Shown here one piece after another: positions 1 to 12,056 of a stretch of 64,000 nucleotides of DNA (positions within the stretch are counted from its first letter, which is position 1; each line of letters starts with the position of its first letter). The stretch is from Hyposmocoma kahamanoa (lineage: Eukaryota > Arthropoda > Insecta > Lepidoptera > Cosmopterigidae). The stretch is from contig NW_020653200.1 of assembly GCF_003589595.1 (NCBI RefSeq), positions 2,435,033-2,499,032 of the forward strand, given 5' to 3'. Below the pieces are notes generated by a model. It was not told the DNA's origin and made no database searches. It saw only the letters and a program-made list of their open reading frames with translations. A program made the position numbers and the translations under genes.

Positions 1-36
1 GTATTTTAAAATACCATTATTTTTAACAAAATGGCG

Positions 37-232
37 TGATAGGAAATGAAACTTTTTTCCGGATTTAAATCGCGTATATGTGTTTTCAGTCAACCGGTGA
101 AGAAACGTCCGTACCCGAAACGTCGGTTTGTTTGAAAAAAAAAAACAAATACCTATTATGCGATTTAAATCCAGAAAAATAGTTTCATTTCCTATGTGTA
201 ACAATCGCGAAAACCTAAGAACTCGAAAATGG
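37..232. repeat. Penelope-associated fold-back repeat, copy 1
   Basis: The left arm (37-90) is the reverse complement of the right arm (about 136-200): both carry the ATTTAAATC core and end in a GGAAATGAAA / TTTCATTTCC block. Between them lies a unit with CCCGAAACGTCGGTTTG. After the right arm comes the family tail, AATCGCGAAAACC followed by TAAGAACTCG. The same units recur at 6848, 34371, 37825, 53335, 54003, 54540, 57230 and 61571. The inverted arrangement could fold into a long hairpin. Assignment to a Penelope-like element rests on the copy at 6848. Confidence 0.75.
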
Positions 233-570
233 CGTGATTCTCAAATTTCCCGATATGAAGGTTGAATTTTCATTTGGCCCAGGTTGATTAGAGCAAATAA
301 ATATTCAACTTTTCATACTAAACAACTGTTTCTTGTACTATTAGAAAGAATCAGAATAAAGTTGGCTTTCTATTTCAAGAGGTCGGTGGCCAACCGGTCT
401 TGACGTTTGATTGCCAGGTCCCAGGATGGAATCCTTTCATAATTAAATTATAAAAAGAATATTTCAAAATCAGTTCTAAAGTGGTGACTCATAATGTGGT
501 GAATCTTCATAAAATTTACTCCGACCCTTTTTTGTAGTTAAATTCATTACCCAAATTCAATGTGTATGTA
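233..570. other. AT-rich intergenic DNA, no gene seen
   Basis: No open frame with coding character, tRNA-like box or clear repeat end was seen here. Confidence 0.5.
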
Positions 571-1045
571 TTAGTGATGTGCCGAATCAGGATTTTAATG
601 AATGCGAATAGTCGATGGAATGTTTAAAAGTTTACCGAACCGAATATTCGGCAGACTTTTTCGGCAGTGTTTGCCGCGCCTTGCGTATCAAGTAGGTCCT
701 GTAGGAACTGTCCGCCCTGTGAAATGTACGATCTTTCTAAATCAAATGAGAGTAGTTTTACTAATTATGATTGTCAGATTTTAATTTTTTTACGAATATA
801 ACAAGTACTTGAAAACAGATAATCGACATTCTTAATAGACATCCAAAGATGTATTCATTTGGAAAAGTATCTTTAAACAATATTTCGTAGTATAAATTAG
901 GTAGGTAAACTATTTCATTTTTAGTAAAAGTATGTTCGGTGAAAAGTTCGACATTTTTACCGAATAGTAGGGCCGAATACGAATGTTCGGTAAACCTGCC
1001 GAACACCGAACATAAAACGAATATTCTGCCCACCTCTAGCACATA
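571..1045. repeat. Probable decayed hAT-like element
   Basis: The left edge has TTAGTGATGTGCCGAAT, and the reverse complement of the right edge has CTAGAGGTGGGCAGAAT; these agree at about 12 of 17 positions. The interior is studded with TTCGGT/ACCGAA words in both orientations. TAGAGRTGGGC-type ends are common in insect hAT-derived elements. No 8-bp target duplication could be confirmed, so the class is tentative. Confidence 0.35.
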
Positions 1046-1156
1046 TTATTATTGTTATCTGTTATGGTGTTACTACACTATATTTTTCAAGCCACATTTC
1101 TGTCACAATAATTTTAAACCCTTAGAAAGTATCAAATAAATACCGCTTACGGGTGA

Positions 1157-1195
1157 CTGACCCGTGACCATTGGGACCTGTAACGGGCCCGGATC
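1157..1195 (+). repeat. Degenerate core of the Penelope-associated repeat
   Basis: CCGTGACCATTGGGACCTG followed by TAACGGGCCCG matches the central unit at 6885-6912 with one inserted base; the flanking arms are not recognisable. Confidence 0.5.
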
Positions 1196-2224
1196 ATTAG
1201 CTGTAATCAGCGACAATTTCAGTCAGTTGTGTTGTGACAGTTAAGGGCAAAGTGGACCCATAAAGAGAATATTAGTTAAGGGGGAAGGCCTTTAGGAATA
1301 TCGCCGTATTGCCGACAAGTTTGTAATCATGGTTAAGGGAGACGGTTATTGCTCGTCTATAATGCGGATTGCACAGATCGACGCGGGATATACCTGTTGT
1401 TTTCCTTATTTAGAACAATTGTTTTACACTCACCTTGTGTATCTGTCTGATCAAGTCTAGTGCGAGTAGGTAAAGGTTGACCTCGGAGTACGTTCATGAC
1501 GTCTTTAAAAGGGCAGTGTCAAACGTTACCAGAATAAGACGAGCGTGTATAGAAACGTTAACTGAAGCGAAAAGAGGAAAAAACGGAAAATAATGCTAAA
1601 TGTATTTATTATGGAAATAATATATTTTTCCTATCAATAAATCCTTCAAAAATTAAGTTTCTGAAAAGATAACAATGGTAGTTTCCAGACGGCACAACAC
1701 ACCGCACCTTATATGAGCGATGTAGACATACCAATTACAAACAATATAATATAAAGCAGGGCCTTGGCATTCATCTGCTACGTTGTTTGCGCTGAAAATA
1801 TTTATAATACGATGTTGCCTCGACTAAAAGTATTTGCTTCTATCTCTTTCTCTTTTCGTGTAATACGAATATTTAACCCCATTCGAAGTAAAAAAACGCA
1901 TTTTATTTTGTTTTGAAACAGGGAAGCGTTTGCCTGAGACCTCAACTTGAAGGAGAAACTAAGAACGCAATCATGCTGGTAGTAAACAAAAAACTAAATA
2001 TCCCTTTCGGGTAGCAGCAAACATTATCAACAATCTATGGTAATTCTATATGTCATATAATAAAACGTCAGCTAATAAGCAAGAAGTCATTAATTGCCAA
2101 ATAATTTACATGGCAGTTAGTGATTTCTTGCAATTAGCCGACGAAAAGTGAGTAAGTTATACTGGACTCCGTATATATAACAAACCTAACGTCGACTGCG
2201 ATTGCAAACAATTTTCCAATTGTT
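1196..2224. other. Intergenic DNA, no gene seen
   Basis: AT-rich, with only short chance frames. No TE ends were recognised. Confidence 0.45.
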
Positions 2225-2465
2225 GTATTCAAACAGCTTCTTCCTGTTTGTTTGCTAAATATAGAAAGATCCGACGAATGCATTTTCCGGGAGCACGGCT
2301 CGTAGACAAAATGACCCCTATGACTGAACCTGAAATGGTGATGTGCTGCTTCAAAAGCCATGCCAGGAGCGCCCGGGAGATTCGGGTGTCTGGTGGAGAG
2401 ACGGTCACAATGCATATTCGTACACTGCTGGCCAAAGACAGGAAAAGGATACGACATACGTGACA
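2225..2465. other. Unidentified GC-richer segment, open on both strands
   Basis: About 240 bases with markedly higher GC than its surroundings are open on the plus strand (71 codons from 2248) and in two minus-strand frames (107 and 68 codons). I recognise no domain. It could be an exon, a transposon fragment or chance; there is no convincing splice-site pair to choose between strands. Confidence 0.25.
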
Positions 2466-2661
2466 GTTTGGGAGCGACCTGTGCTTATCAGGAGCACACT
2501 AAACGCTAATAATAAGAAACAACCCTACTACTCTCCAAAAATTCATCCGTAGAATAGTACATCGAGAATTTCTCACCATGCATTGAAAAAAAAATTATCC
2601 AATCAAGTGGAGTTTGAGCTTGTTTGGCGAATCCTTAATGAATCAATCACACAATACGATT

Positions 2662-2945
2662 TTTTTTTATAATGTCAAGGGACGGGATGAACAAGTCTTG
2701 CGCCTACTGTTAAGCGACTCGTCCTTAACAGTTGCAGAACTTTAAATAGCAAAGATCTGAAGGGCACTGCCGCTGGGTTTGTCGCCCTAAGACATACCTA
2801 AATACAAGTCCCATGTGTCTGTAATTTCACAAGCACGCTTACCCTTCAACACCGGAACGTAGTAATGCTCACATTACTGCTTGGTGACAGAAATAGGTAA
2901 AGAGGCAGTAAGTCTCTGGACGAACTCCTTCACTAGGAGCTCTAT
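2662..2945 (+). repeat. Dispersed repeat family D, copy 1
   Basis: Shares with copies at 7735 (reverse), 46198 and 49978 an ordered set of blocks: a T-run, then GACGGGA-GAACAAGTC, a GGCACTGCC-type block, AGACATA, CAAGTCCCATGTG, TTTCAC-AGCAC, and GTAATGCTCACATTACT. No coding capacity is seen. This layout is familiar from lepidopteran genomes; I infer a non-autonomous retroposon or a LINE-derived repeat. Confidence 0.7.
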
Positions 2946-3334
2946 TAATTACTTAAAATTGTTGCTTCTATCATTGTGCTCGATATGCTCAAGGTGGACA
3001 CAGGTTGCATTATCACCTTAAACAACAACAATGTTGTTTATTATAATCATACTTTTTTCCAGTGTTTAGATGTGTAAGCTAGTGTAGTTGACAGCAGGGT
3101 TGTTGGGATAATACACATAAAATATCTGCAACTGCATCAGTACGGATCTTTGCTTCGTGACATTAATTTACAAACCTTCCGGAAACAGACCGCAAGCCCA
3201 ACAAGCAACTCAGTCGTCATTCTTGTCTTAATTAAGTTCTTACTTAGATTAAGCTATGCAGACTGATTGATTTCATAGAGGTTGATTGATAAACGACACA
3301 AAATCATTAAAAAAGCTTTTACTTGTATATGTGT

Positions 3335-3874
3335 CTTTTTTGAAGACGGAGTAAAATGACATTTGCAGGGATGCTAGTTTTCAAACATTTTTAAATAGTT
3401 ATGTAGTTATCGTCGATGGTTTTATCGATAGATTGTGAAAGAAGTTAAAATTTTGCCAAAAGTTACTGAATTGTGAATGTTACGACGGTCTAATGATTGC
3501 TAATTGCGTTAATTCTTATTTTGAGAGTTTCTTTACTTGTACCGAGATCAATTTTTATTCATATACATTTTAACTAGAATAGCCGGATTTGATTATCTAT
3601 TTTGAATTAAAATGAAAAACTTTAAAATAGGTCTCCTCTTTGTATTTGTCATAAACATAGTTCTAAATACAGTGTATGTATGTATGAACTTACAAAAATG
3701 AACAATTCAAATGAACTTGTGCTTAGTAATTGGATGAATAACGAGGATGAATCAAATAAGTTCGTCTATTTATTCTATAAGCATGACCAATATTCAGTCG
3801 ATAGTCGATAGAATATTTATCGACTGCAATCACTAGCTGCTCGCATCTTTATTTAACTCCGTCTTCAAAAAAGG
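3335..3874. mobile_element. Terminal-inverted-repeat element of about 540 bp, non-coding
   Basis: CTTTTTTGAAGACGGAGT at the left end is matched exactly by the reverse complement of the right end at about 3856-3873. The interior contains further TCGATAGTCGATAGA / ATCGATAGA words and no open frame. A target duplication was not identified, so superfamily is open. Confidence 0.55.
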
Positions 3875-5799
3875 CAAGACTATAGATTGGATAAGGATAA
3901 GGATCTGTAAGTTTTTCACGACTTTTTTTAATAGATGAAAAAATCCGCATTCGTCAATGTGTAAAAAATCTGCATCAGCAAGTACCTTAGTTAGAAAGTT
4001 GAAAGTTCCTCTTCGGCGTGCATTATTTTAAAGTTGAGGGAAAACATAGCGAGAAAATCTACATGCAAGTTCGCTCTTCAACGACATCGAGGACTCAGGA
4101 AAGTGAACACAGAGGAAGGAAACATTATAGCAGGCTAACAGAGCCTGGGCAGTGTCATTACTATCCAAATATATTTTTTATTATTATTTGTACCATCATA
4201 TTACACTTCTTTTGTATGTATGTATGTATGTGTGTATATCGTAATGTGTAAGTTGGTATATCATTCAGTATGCTATGAGTACCTATTGTTAGTAGGAACC
4301 CATTAACGTTAAGAATTCAATAGATCACCCTGCCTGGTCTGCCACGTGTCGTTTGTCACATAGCTGGTACAATTTTAAATTAACCAATGCGACAATTGCC
4401 TAGTTAGAAAACTCAAATCGACTGCAGTTACACAGTTAGTGAATAATACAACACTGTTCGTAAGTACTAATTTGCAATACCTTATAAAGTGTGATTAAGG
4501 AAAAGATACGTTTTCATTTTATTTTGCAAAGAACATATTAGTAATATAAATATTTGTAAAAACAAAGACGTGACCTTAAATTCATTTTTGTTATTTATTT
4601 AAACAATAAACGACGAATGATATGTTTCAGCGGTCATACACGTAAGGAATACTATGATTTGTTGGCTGGATTGAAGCAACGTCTTCCAGCAAACCGTGAC
4701 ACACGCTGTTCCAACTCAGCCACGGAACGAATTGGTTTTAACGGGGTGTTTTGCGTAGAGTCTCGGAGTCAATTCCGTAGCTCTAGCACTCGAATTCATT
4801 CGAATACTTCGATCAACTTTGACTGCTTCTCGTAACACTGTTTACAAGCAAAAGATAAAAATATCAAATATGCCGCTACTCAAATGCTCTATTGCCTTCT
4901 GATTGGTTAAATAAGTCTTGCAACCGAATCACAAACCTTAATAAAAAAAATTATTGGTTAAAATATAAGCGATACTTGGCCACTGCTTTTCTTGGTGTTT
5001 TGTTTTGCAGCGTTTTTTTTGCTTTCGCTTGAGTTAGTTGTCATGGATTGTGAACAAAATATACACATTAAATATTGGTTGAGTGTCATTATTTTATTTA
5101 CTCGTAGAAAAAGTATTGTATGCAATCATTACATAATTAGGTCTTAAAATCTCGTACCTCAGGGTACTGGACTTTAAGAACCCTCATTATGCAACAATTA
5201 CATAAAATACTACAAATACTAAACAAATTTACTCCTATATTATAAAAGCAAGTGAAAACGTGATGAATACAAAGATTTTAATTTTGGATTTCACTAATAA
5301 ATTAAAAAAAGTTTATGTTAAAATTGGGAGATATAAAAATAATTTGTTAAAAAACTCACCCGTTCATTGTTCTATAAAAATCTTTAGAAAATAAACGCAA
5401 TCAATCAGGCGTCGATCGAATTTATGTTTTTTCGTTCCGTAAAAAAGGATGTCTTTATAAATCATAACAAAAAGAAAATGGGAAAATAATAAAAGTACAA
5501 TTATCTTTATCATGGGGAACACTTTATTAGAAAATGGCACAAGATAAGCTCAGACCAAAACCAATTTTAGAAAGGTTCATTTATATAAATGGTTCAATCG
5601 AGAATCGTACCTGCCGGACCACGAACCGCGGAGGTTATCACATGGAGTGCTTTACAAAAGTTGAATCATCTCATTACGAAGATGAATTATGATCCGCTAT
5701 CTCTTCACCTTAGTGTCCACCTAAGTTGTGATTATAATATGTTTTTAGAATTGTGGAGCTATGGAGGACGGGAGTGCGGCATTTGTTACGCGCTTTAAC
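3875..5799. other. Intergenic DNA, no gene seen
   Basis: Contains a TATG-type microsatellite near 4215-4235 and several 60-77-codon frames (for example 4018-4251 and 4617-4835) with no recognisable domain or splice context. Confidence 0.4.
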
Positions 5800-6112
5800 T
5801 ACTAAGATTACTTCGTCATCCTCATTTCCTGTTGGACATAGGCCTCCTCCAAAGATCCAGCGAATTCCCGCAACCTTCACCCGATCATCGTCCACCATGC
5901 GGGTGGTTTGCCCACATGTTGTAGTCACTCGAGAACTCTTTGGCCCCATCGGCTATCTGCTTTACGAGGAATGTTCCCGCCCACTGTCACTCAAGTATTG
6001 GAATTCTTTGGGCTATCCATGTCCCTTACTCTGGTTCTTTTGCGGATATCCTCATTTCTGATTCGATCACAGAGTGAAACTCCAAACATAGCCTTAGGTT
6101 GCAGGAGTTTAC
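5800..6112 (-). pseudogene. LINE reverse transcriptase ORF, C-terminal end (relic)
   Basis: Read on the minus strand in shifting frames, the segment gives pieces typical of the end of a LINE ORF2: a VSL-DRIRNEDIRKRTRV-like stretch, then QWAG, RWG, GKPPAWWTDD-like, AGIRW and EEAYVQQ. On the plus strand the matching landmark is GGACATAGGCCTCC near 5832. Several frameshifts and stops interrupt it, so it is a dead, truncated copy. The family appears RTE/CR1-like from these motifs; exact clade is not resolved. Confidence 0.65.
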
Positions 6113-6305
6113 AAGCTTGACTGTGAGTGCGGTCTCTCTTACATTATTTTTGTCCATATATGGCGCCACTGAAAACCAGCGTAATGAGGCGTTCATCAAC
6201 GTCTCATTACAAAAAGCTGAGTAGTGACCGTTTTGGTAACATATAATGTATGATTGTGTTTGTTTTGTATTATTTATTGTAAAATGTTGCCAAATAAATT
6301 ATTTT

Positions 6306-6331
6306 TCTTTCTTTCTTTCTTTCTTTCTTTC
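6306..6331 (+). repeat. (CTTT)n microsatellite
   Basis: About six perfect CTTT units lie directly against the 5' boundary of the GIY-YIG fragment, which suggests the Penelope-like copy is truncated or inserted at the microsatellite. Confidence 0.9.
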
Positions 6332-6625
6332 ATTGGACAAACAAAGCGAAGTATTTGTACCCGCGTCAAAGAACATATAGCTGATGTCAAACACCGTCGC
6401 GTAAACAAGTCTGCAGTCTGCGAGCATGTCATGGATAAACCTACACATTCAATGAAGTTTGACAAACCCCAGGTCCTTGCAAAAGAAGTCCGTTATCTAC
6501 CCAGGATTCTGCGAGAGGCCATTGAAATTAAAAAACATCCTAATTTCAACAGGGAAGATGGTTTCTCCGTACCACCAGTTTGGGATCCAGTATTTCCTCT
6601 AATGAAAAATCCCAAACAGACATAA
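6332..6625 (+). pseudogene. Penelope-like element GIY-YIG endonuclease, C-terminal fragment
   Basis: The 97-residue frame begins IGQTKRSICTRVKEHIADVK, the GIY-YIG region with the conserved catalytic Arg (in TRVKEH). It continues through KSAVCEHVMD and VRYLPRILREAIEIKKHP, holding the conserved Glu, to FNREDGF and a natural stop. This is the order found at the C-terminus of Penelope-like retroelement proteins, where GIY-YIG nicks target DNA for reverse transcription. The tyrosine-containing start of the domain and the whole reverse transcriptase are missing: the frame runs directly out of a CTTT microsatellite. The remaining frame is open, implying fairly recent insertion. A fold-back repeat unit lies 220 bases downstream and is probably the 3' terminal part of this element family. 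Confidence 0.85.
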
Positions 6626-6847
6626 GACTGCAGTACTAATTAATATGTTTTAGTTTATTATATGTTCTAATTTCTATTAATAATTAATAATAAATTAAAC
6701 TTAATAAAAATTCATTCAATAAAATCATTTGTAAAACTTAATGTAGCGTAAATTGGAATGTTCTCTTTGTAAATTTAAAAATAAGGTATTTAATTAATAA
6801 CTATTGTAACTATAGTGAAAAAAATAGGGTGGTTTGCATTAATATTA

Positions 6848-6982
6848 GACATAACTGGTTGAAGACTGTACCACCTCAGTCAACCGTGACCATGGGACCT
6901 GTAAAGGGCCCGAAACGTCGGTTTGTTTGAAAAAACAAATATACGCGATTTAAATCCGGAAAAAGTTTTATTTCCTATAACC
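6848..6982 (+). repeat. Penelope-associated repeat, plus-strand reference copy
   Basis: Cleanest single-orientation copy. The order is ATAACTGGTTGAAGACTGTA, CAGTCAACCGTGACCATGGG, ACCTGTAAAGGGCCCGAAAC, GTCGGTTTGTTTGAAAAAAC, then an ATACGCGATTTAAATCCGG arm. It lies downstream of the GIY-YIG fragment on the same strand, as expected for its terminal repeat. Bases 6881-6926 can be drawn with a CAACC/GGTTTG outer stem and a GGG-CC/GG-CCC inner stem. Confidence 0.8.
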
Positions 6983-7034
6983 TTAAGTTAGTCATCACAG
7001 GCAACACAGACTGGTTATGGATTAAAATGTCTCT

Positions 7035-7182
7035 ACATACAAACCGCACTGCTGTTACAATAATATTGTAACACAAACTATGTGAAATTCAAAACTATAC
7101 TATTCCTGAACGAAGAATCAGATTCTTTTCACGTTAATAAAACTGTCGCTAGAATATTGTAAGAAACAATCAAAAGATATCT
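7035..7182 (+). repeat. Dispersed repeat family X, copy 1
   Basis: About 145 bases align without large gaps to 48850-48987. Shared blocks include CGCACTGCT-TTACAATA, ATGTGAAATTCAA, TGATTC/AGATTC and AATAATTAAAAGAT-like ends. Non-coding. Confidence 0.65.
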
Positions 7183-7734
7183 ACTCAACTCAAAACTAGA
7201 CAAACTTTTTGTGAACAAGTTCTGGACAAAAAAATCTTATGCAAAAATGTGAAACTATTATATCTCTTTTACTTTTAAATGTGTTGGCAAGTAGGAAATT
7301 GTTTAGATGTCTGTAATAAACTTTGAAGTGAGATTTAAGAAAATTTTTCTCATAAGAATTTACAATTCTCTTAAGTGAGAACTTGGAGTAACTAAAACAT
7401 TAATAAATATATTCTGCATACGCGAGTGTGCTGCACTCTCAACTAATTCATAAGTATTGTTTACTTACAATGATTAAAAATAAATTAGGCTACTATAAAA
7501 AAAACATAAAAAACAAGCAAATTTGATCGTGTCGTTATTGTTTTGTTAATATGGGTAAATTTGAAACATTACTTCAAAAACCCAATCAGTGCGCTGTTGA
7601 ACCTGCAAAGACAGTGAAACGTGTTACACAGATCAGCAATAACTAGATATGGTAACTTTTCAAGTACAGATTTATAGTACGAAATGTTTTACACGTCGTT
7701 GAAATGTTTGAAACTTTAACCTATACATAATATA

Positions 7735-7968
7735 CAAGTCGTAATGTGAACATTACTGCATTCCAATTTTGAAGGGTAAGGGTACGGGTGAAATTACAGG
7801 CACATGGGACTTGACAACTTATGTCTCAGGGTCACGGGCGCAGTGGCAGTGCCCCTCAGATCTTTGTAATTGAAAACTCTACGTGGCACTGCCACTATTA
7901 TGGGCAGGCGTATTGCTTACCACAAGGCCAACAAATTCGTTTCGTTAGTCCCGTCAATTGGTACCAGT
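7735..7968 (-). repeat. Dispersed repeat family D, copy 2
   Basis: Reverse orientation relative to the copies at 2662, 46198 and 49978. Blocks seen on the plus strand are GAACATTACTGC, GAAGGGTAAGGGTACGGGTG, CACATGGGACTTG, AGTGGCAGTGCCCCTCAGAT and GTCCCGTCAATTG. Confidence 0.7.
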
Positions 7969-7969
7969 A

Positions 7970-10900
7970 AAAAATTGCATATACGTTTTTCGATTCTGAA
8001 AAAAACGCACTGTTTAAGTTAATACACTATTGTATTAACAGTGTGATATGTAAGCAATCTAAACACGACAAACATAGCGCGTAGTTCATGAATCGTGCGT
8101 TTTACATTAGGAATATTTGCAATCAAGCGTAGCTAGAAATCGGTGAAAAATGTACTGGATATGATTATTTTTATAATATGCGCAAGTGCGTTCGTGCGTG
8201 ATGGAACTGTTTCTGAGTATATGCAATTTTTTTAATGCCATTAAAATTGAAGACAGTGTTTGTTGTTTTGTTAATTATTGTTAAACATGGATGCATAAAT
8301 AAAAAAGCGGAGTCACAAATTGAGATTCGATTGTAACAGCATATCCACCGCAGAAAAAATGTTTGTGGATTTATAAAATTCATATTAGCTAGAAAATCAT
8401 GTCTCCTAATTGCAGCCAATAATAAATTCGTGTTTGGTCGTAAGAGATTGCAGGTTTCATTCAAATGCAAGTTTAGCACTTAAGATATTCACTAGTTTAT
8501 AACAAATTTTATCAATATTATTATTGTTTTGCATGTACATAAAAGTTGTTATTGTAAATAAAAAAAGCATTTACAGTGAACTTATCACATTCATTGAAGC
8601 AACCAGATCGTAAGCAAAATGTCCCCATTCAAGTAGCAAAAGAAGTTCACAACTACTATTAACACGTAAAAAATATAAAGATTTTTCACGAAAACTCTTT
8701 TAATGTGGGACTTTCACAGAACCTGCTAATTTTAATCCTGAAATTATATCACGAATTAATATAATAATATGATTTTTTAAATCTAAATTATAAAGATAAC
8801 GCTTGCTCAAGTCGTGTATCATGTGTTTGGCATTCGTGTGAGACACCTGTGCAATTAGCACTTAATGTAAACAAGATAATGAGGGGTATCGGGTTTCATA
8901 TTTTAACTGCGTATAACGAAACGATGACGTGACCAGGTTTCAGGTTATTTCGTGGAATCACCTAGAGACATCCATGAGACTGTATTCAGTTTTATGACAA
9001 CAGCATAAACCTGGACAGTGGCAGTACTCACCACATTCGCCCAATGAAGGTTAGGAAATTGATATGTTTGCTAAGATTTTTATAGTTTTTTATATTCACC
9101 GGAAGAAGCGATAATTGATAATAAAAACTGCACAGGATTCAACAACACTACAAGTACGTGCTTTGATTCGGAGTAATAACCTTCAGCGTGAGGAGCAATC
9201 ATACTTCAACTAGGTCGACACTATAAATTTAACAGTAGTTAAATATATGTATTACATATTTTTAACGCTTTATTAATTAAACTTAATGGAGAATAATTTT
9301 GTGGATCCTTACCTTAGCTGTAGCTAAAGGCACATCACAGGATTTTTTTTCAGGGGTAAACTTGCTTTCATATCCGTACGCAAACTGACACAGTTTATAC
9401 AATTGCATTTTATATAGAATTGGTCATTTCAAGAATTGGTTAATGGTGGAATTTTTAAAGAGTTAGCCATTTTCAGAACCACTCATTTAGCAAATTAGCA
9501 CTAATTGCTAAGCTAATGGCTATTTTCTACTTTTCAATACAGAGATATGAAATAATCCAAACCGTCTGCTTTAAGGAAGTGGGGTATAACATAAATGTGG
9601 GTTTTGCCCCAAACTCGTTAACAAATTCTTTATTGCAAAAAAGGGTATTAAAGAATACCACGAGATCTAACATTTTCCTGTTACCAGTTAAAATAGTTTT
9701 TAAAATTTTTAAATAATGCACTTATCAAAGATCGTCGCCCACCAAAGTATAAAAAACATACCTACGGCGTACATAAATGACATATGGCTAGATTTATAGC
9801 ATAATATGTGTACTTACAATGGTATGTGTTCGTTTTACTGTGAGTACTGAATTAGGACTGTGAGTGAGGAAGTTATGGGGAAAAAATGTATTTTTAATTT
9901 AAAAATGTACGTTAGTGTGAAATATTCGTGTATTTTGTATTTATTGTTGTTCAATGAACACCCAGAGGACGATTCCGATATTTTTCCTACTAAACCGATC
10001 GCACAGGCTGCGTGCATGAGTGTGACGATATTTAAAGACTTACTGTCAAAATTGACAGAGAGTCTGACTATAACCTAATTAAAAGTTTTCACACAATTTA
10101 AAACATGTTTCACATTATTAAATCGTTATTGCCATATTAGATGTTAACGTAGTTGATTTTCAAAATTTTTTACATAGCCTAGAAGTAGTTTACAACTGCA
10201 CAATTTAAAACGAATGTGGTTTTTGTACATAACATCCATTAACCGGGTCAGATTATGGGCCATGATCTTTCAAGGATTTTTATATTTTAGGAATTACTGT
10301 AACATTTGTGTGAAACAAGAAAGAAAGTTTTTTCAAATCAGCAACAAAATCTTTTAATAATTTAGCAGCGCAGTTAAGGGGTTCCATTTTGTGGTCTGTT
10401 GGTTCCATATTCAGGTTCCTTCAAACCAACACTAAAACAACCCAACCAACGTATCAATGGAAAATACAGCCTATCTTTGAGTTTAAGTTACATGTATAAT
10501 GGCCATTTAAACGTTTTTGTAGAAGTTTAAAGTTGCGTAACGGCTCCGGCAATTAGGTCGGCAGTCTGCAAAAGTAACTAATAGCGAATCCAAATACAGA
10601 CTTTGACTTTAATTTTTCTATTACTAGTTAATTCTAGAAAGTATTAATTAACCACTTACAAGCATACTGCATACTGTAACCATATTATTCTAATAACTAT
10701 AATGACTCCCTAAATGTGTAAACTAAGAAGAGTGTGCTTTAAGAAATATGTGTAAATGTTAAACATCGAAGTGAGAGTACATTGACCTTTTGTAGATAGC
10801 TATTCACGATAACCGGGTAAGTGTGTACATATGAGATAAGTTGACATTTGTTTAAAATAATTAACCTCTATACAGTATTTTTATTTCGCGATAACCAATA

Positions 10901-12056
10901 CCGATAGCGAGGTATTTTGGAGTTTAATTTTATGCCAAAACAAAAGATTTAAAATAAAAACATTAAAGGAAGAACTTTATTAAAACATAAATAAATTCAC
11001 AGGCCGAATAACCTGACCACTAATTTGCTACGTTCCGAAGTCCAACTAGATTGAGTAGGTAGATACCGGAACCTATTTTGAAAAATTTGTTACTCCTAGA
11101 TCGTATTTCCTCGTTCCTAGATCCTAGACGTATTTTTTCACAATAACATTATAACAATTATAAGCATTTATTTTGCATAATAAGTATCCGTATATAAATC
11201 ATAACAAACTAGACATGTGTGCCGCGCCACCGTCATACATAAACTTGGTCGGCGTAAAAACCGTGTGCCGAAACTTTGTTTTAAGTATCAACAGTTTCTT
11301 TGTTAATCATTTAATTAAATTAAAATTACAGCCATTTATTTTTATGTGATTGTTTTACAAAAACATTCTATAAATTGAATATTTTTAGTGACAGTACCTT
11401 TGTAGATACTGCAACCGTACAAGTTAAAGTATAAAAATGGTTGAAGATGAACATAAAGAATGATTTAAACAAATGTTTTAGTGTTTTTTGAAGGCTTTAA
11501 AGCGGTTACACGCAGCTACTTTTAGCGCGCTTTTAACGCGAGATTGCATTTAAGGAAAGTATTTTTTTATTCAATTCTACTTGTTGAACTGTATTTATTT
11601 GTGTTGTATACAGAACATATATCTTGAAAGTGCTAAATATTAAATATCCAAGAATTAAGTCATTTCACTCCTCTAAAGCGTTAAACAAAAAACATAATCT
11701 CCGCTTTGATGATTTTATGATGCGCGAACATCCCTATAACAGACTTATATAGGCTATGTTAGTTTATAAATATGTTAAATTTTTTGTATTTTAAGCATGG
11801 TTTAAAATTGTTTTTTATTAATATTTTTTCGTCTGTTATGTCGCAAGTAGGTCGGAGATATATAGTTTTAATACTAAAGAAACAAATATAAACAGTAAAA
11901 AAACAAGAGCCCCACCGGATCAATGTCAAAATCACAATAAATGCTTTCTTTTTAATTTTATTTGTAAAACTTCAATATTTTATGGCATCTTAGGAATCCA
12001 GAATTCATAGTGCTTAATCGTTGAACAAACAAGATTGTTTGAGGAGTTGTACTTAC
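7970..12056. other. AT-rich DNA, no gene seen; may hold missing 3' exons of the minus-strand gene
   Basis: Downstream of the secreted-protein gene's second exon. No minus-strand exon with a phase-1 acceptor and convincing coding content was found. Open frames at 8171-8479, 9516-9716 and 9860-10078 are AT-rich and look like chance. Confidence 0.35.

Noticed and set aside
6881..6926. Calling the repeat core a canonical hammerhead ribozyme
   Set aside because: CUGANGA is absent: the segment reads GUGACCAU, with one base too many. Kept only as an architecture-level observation.
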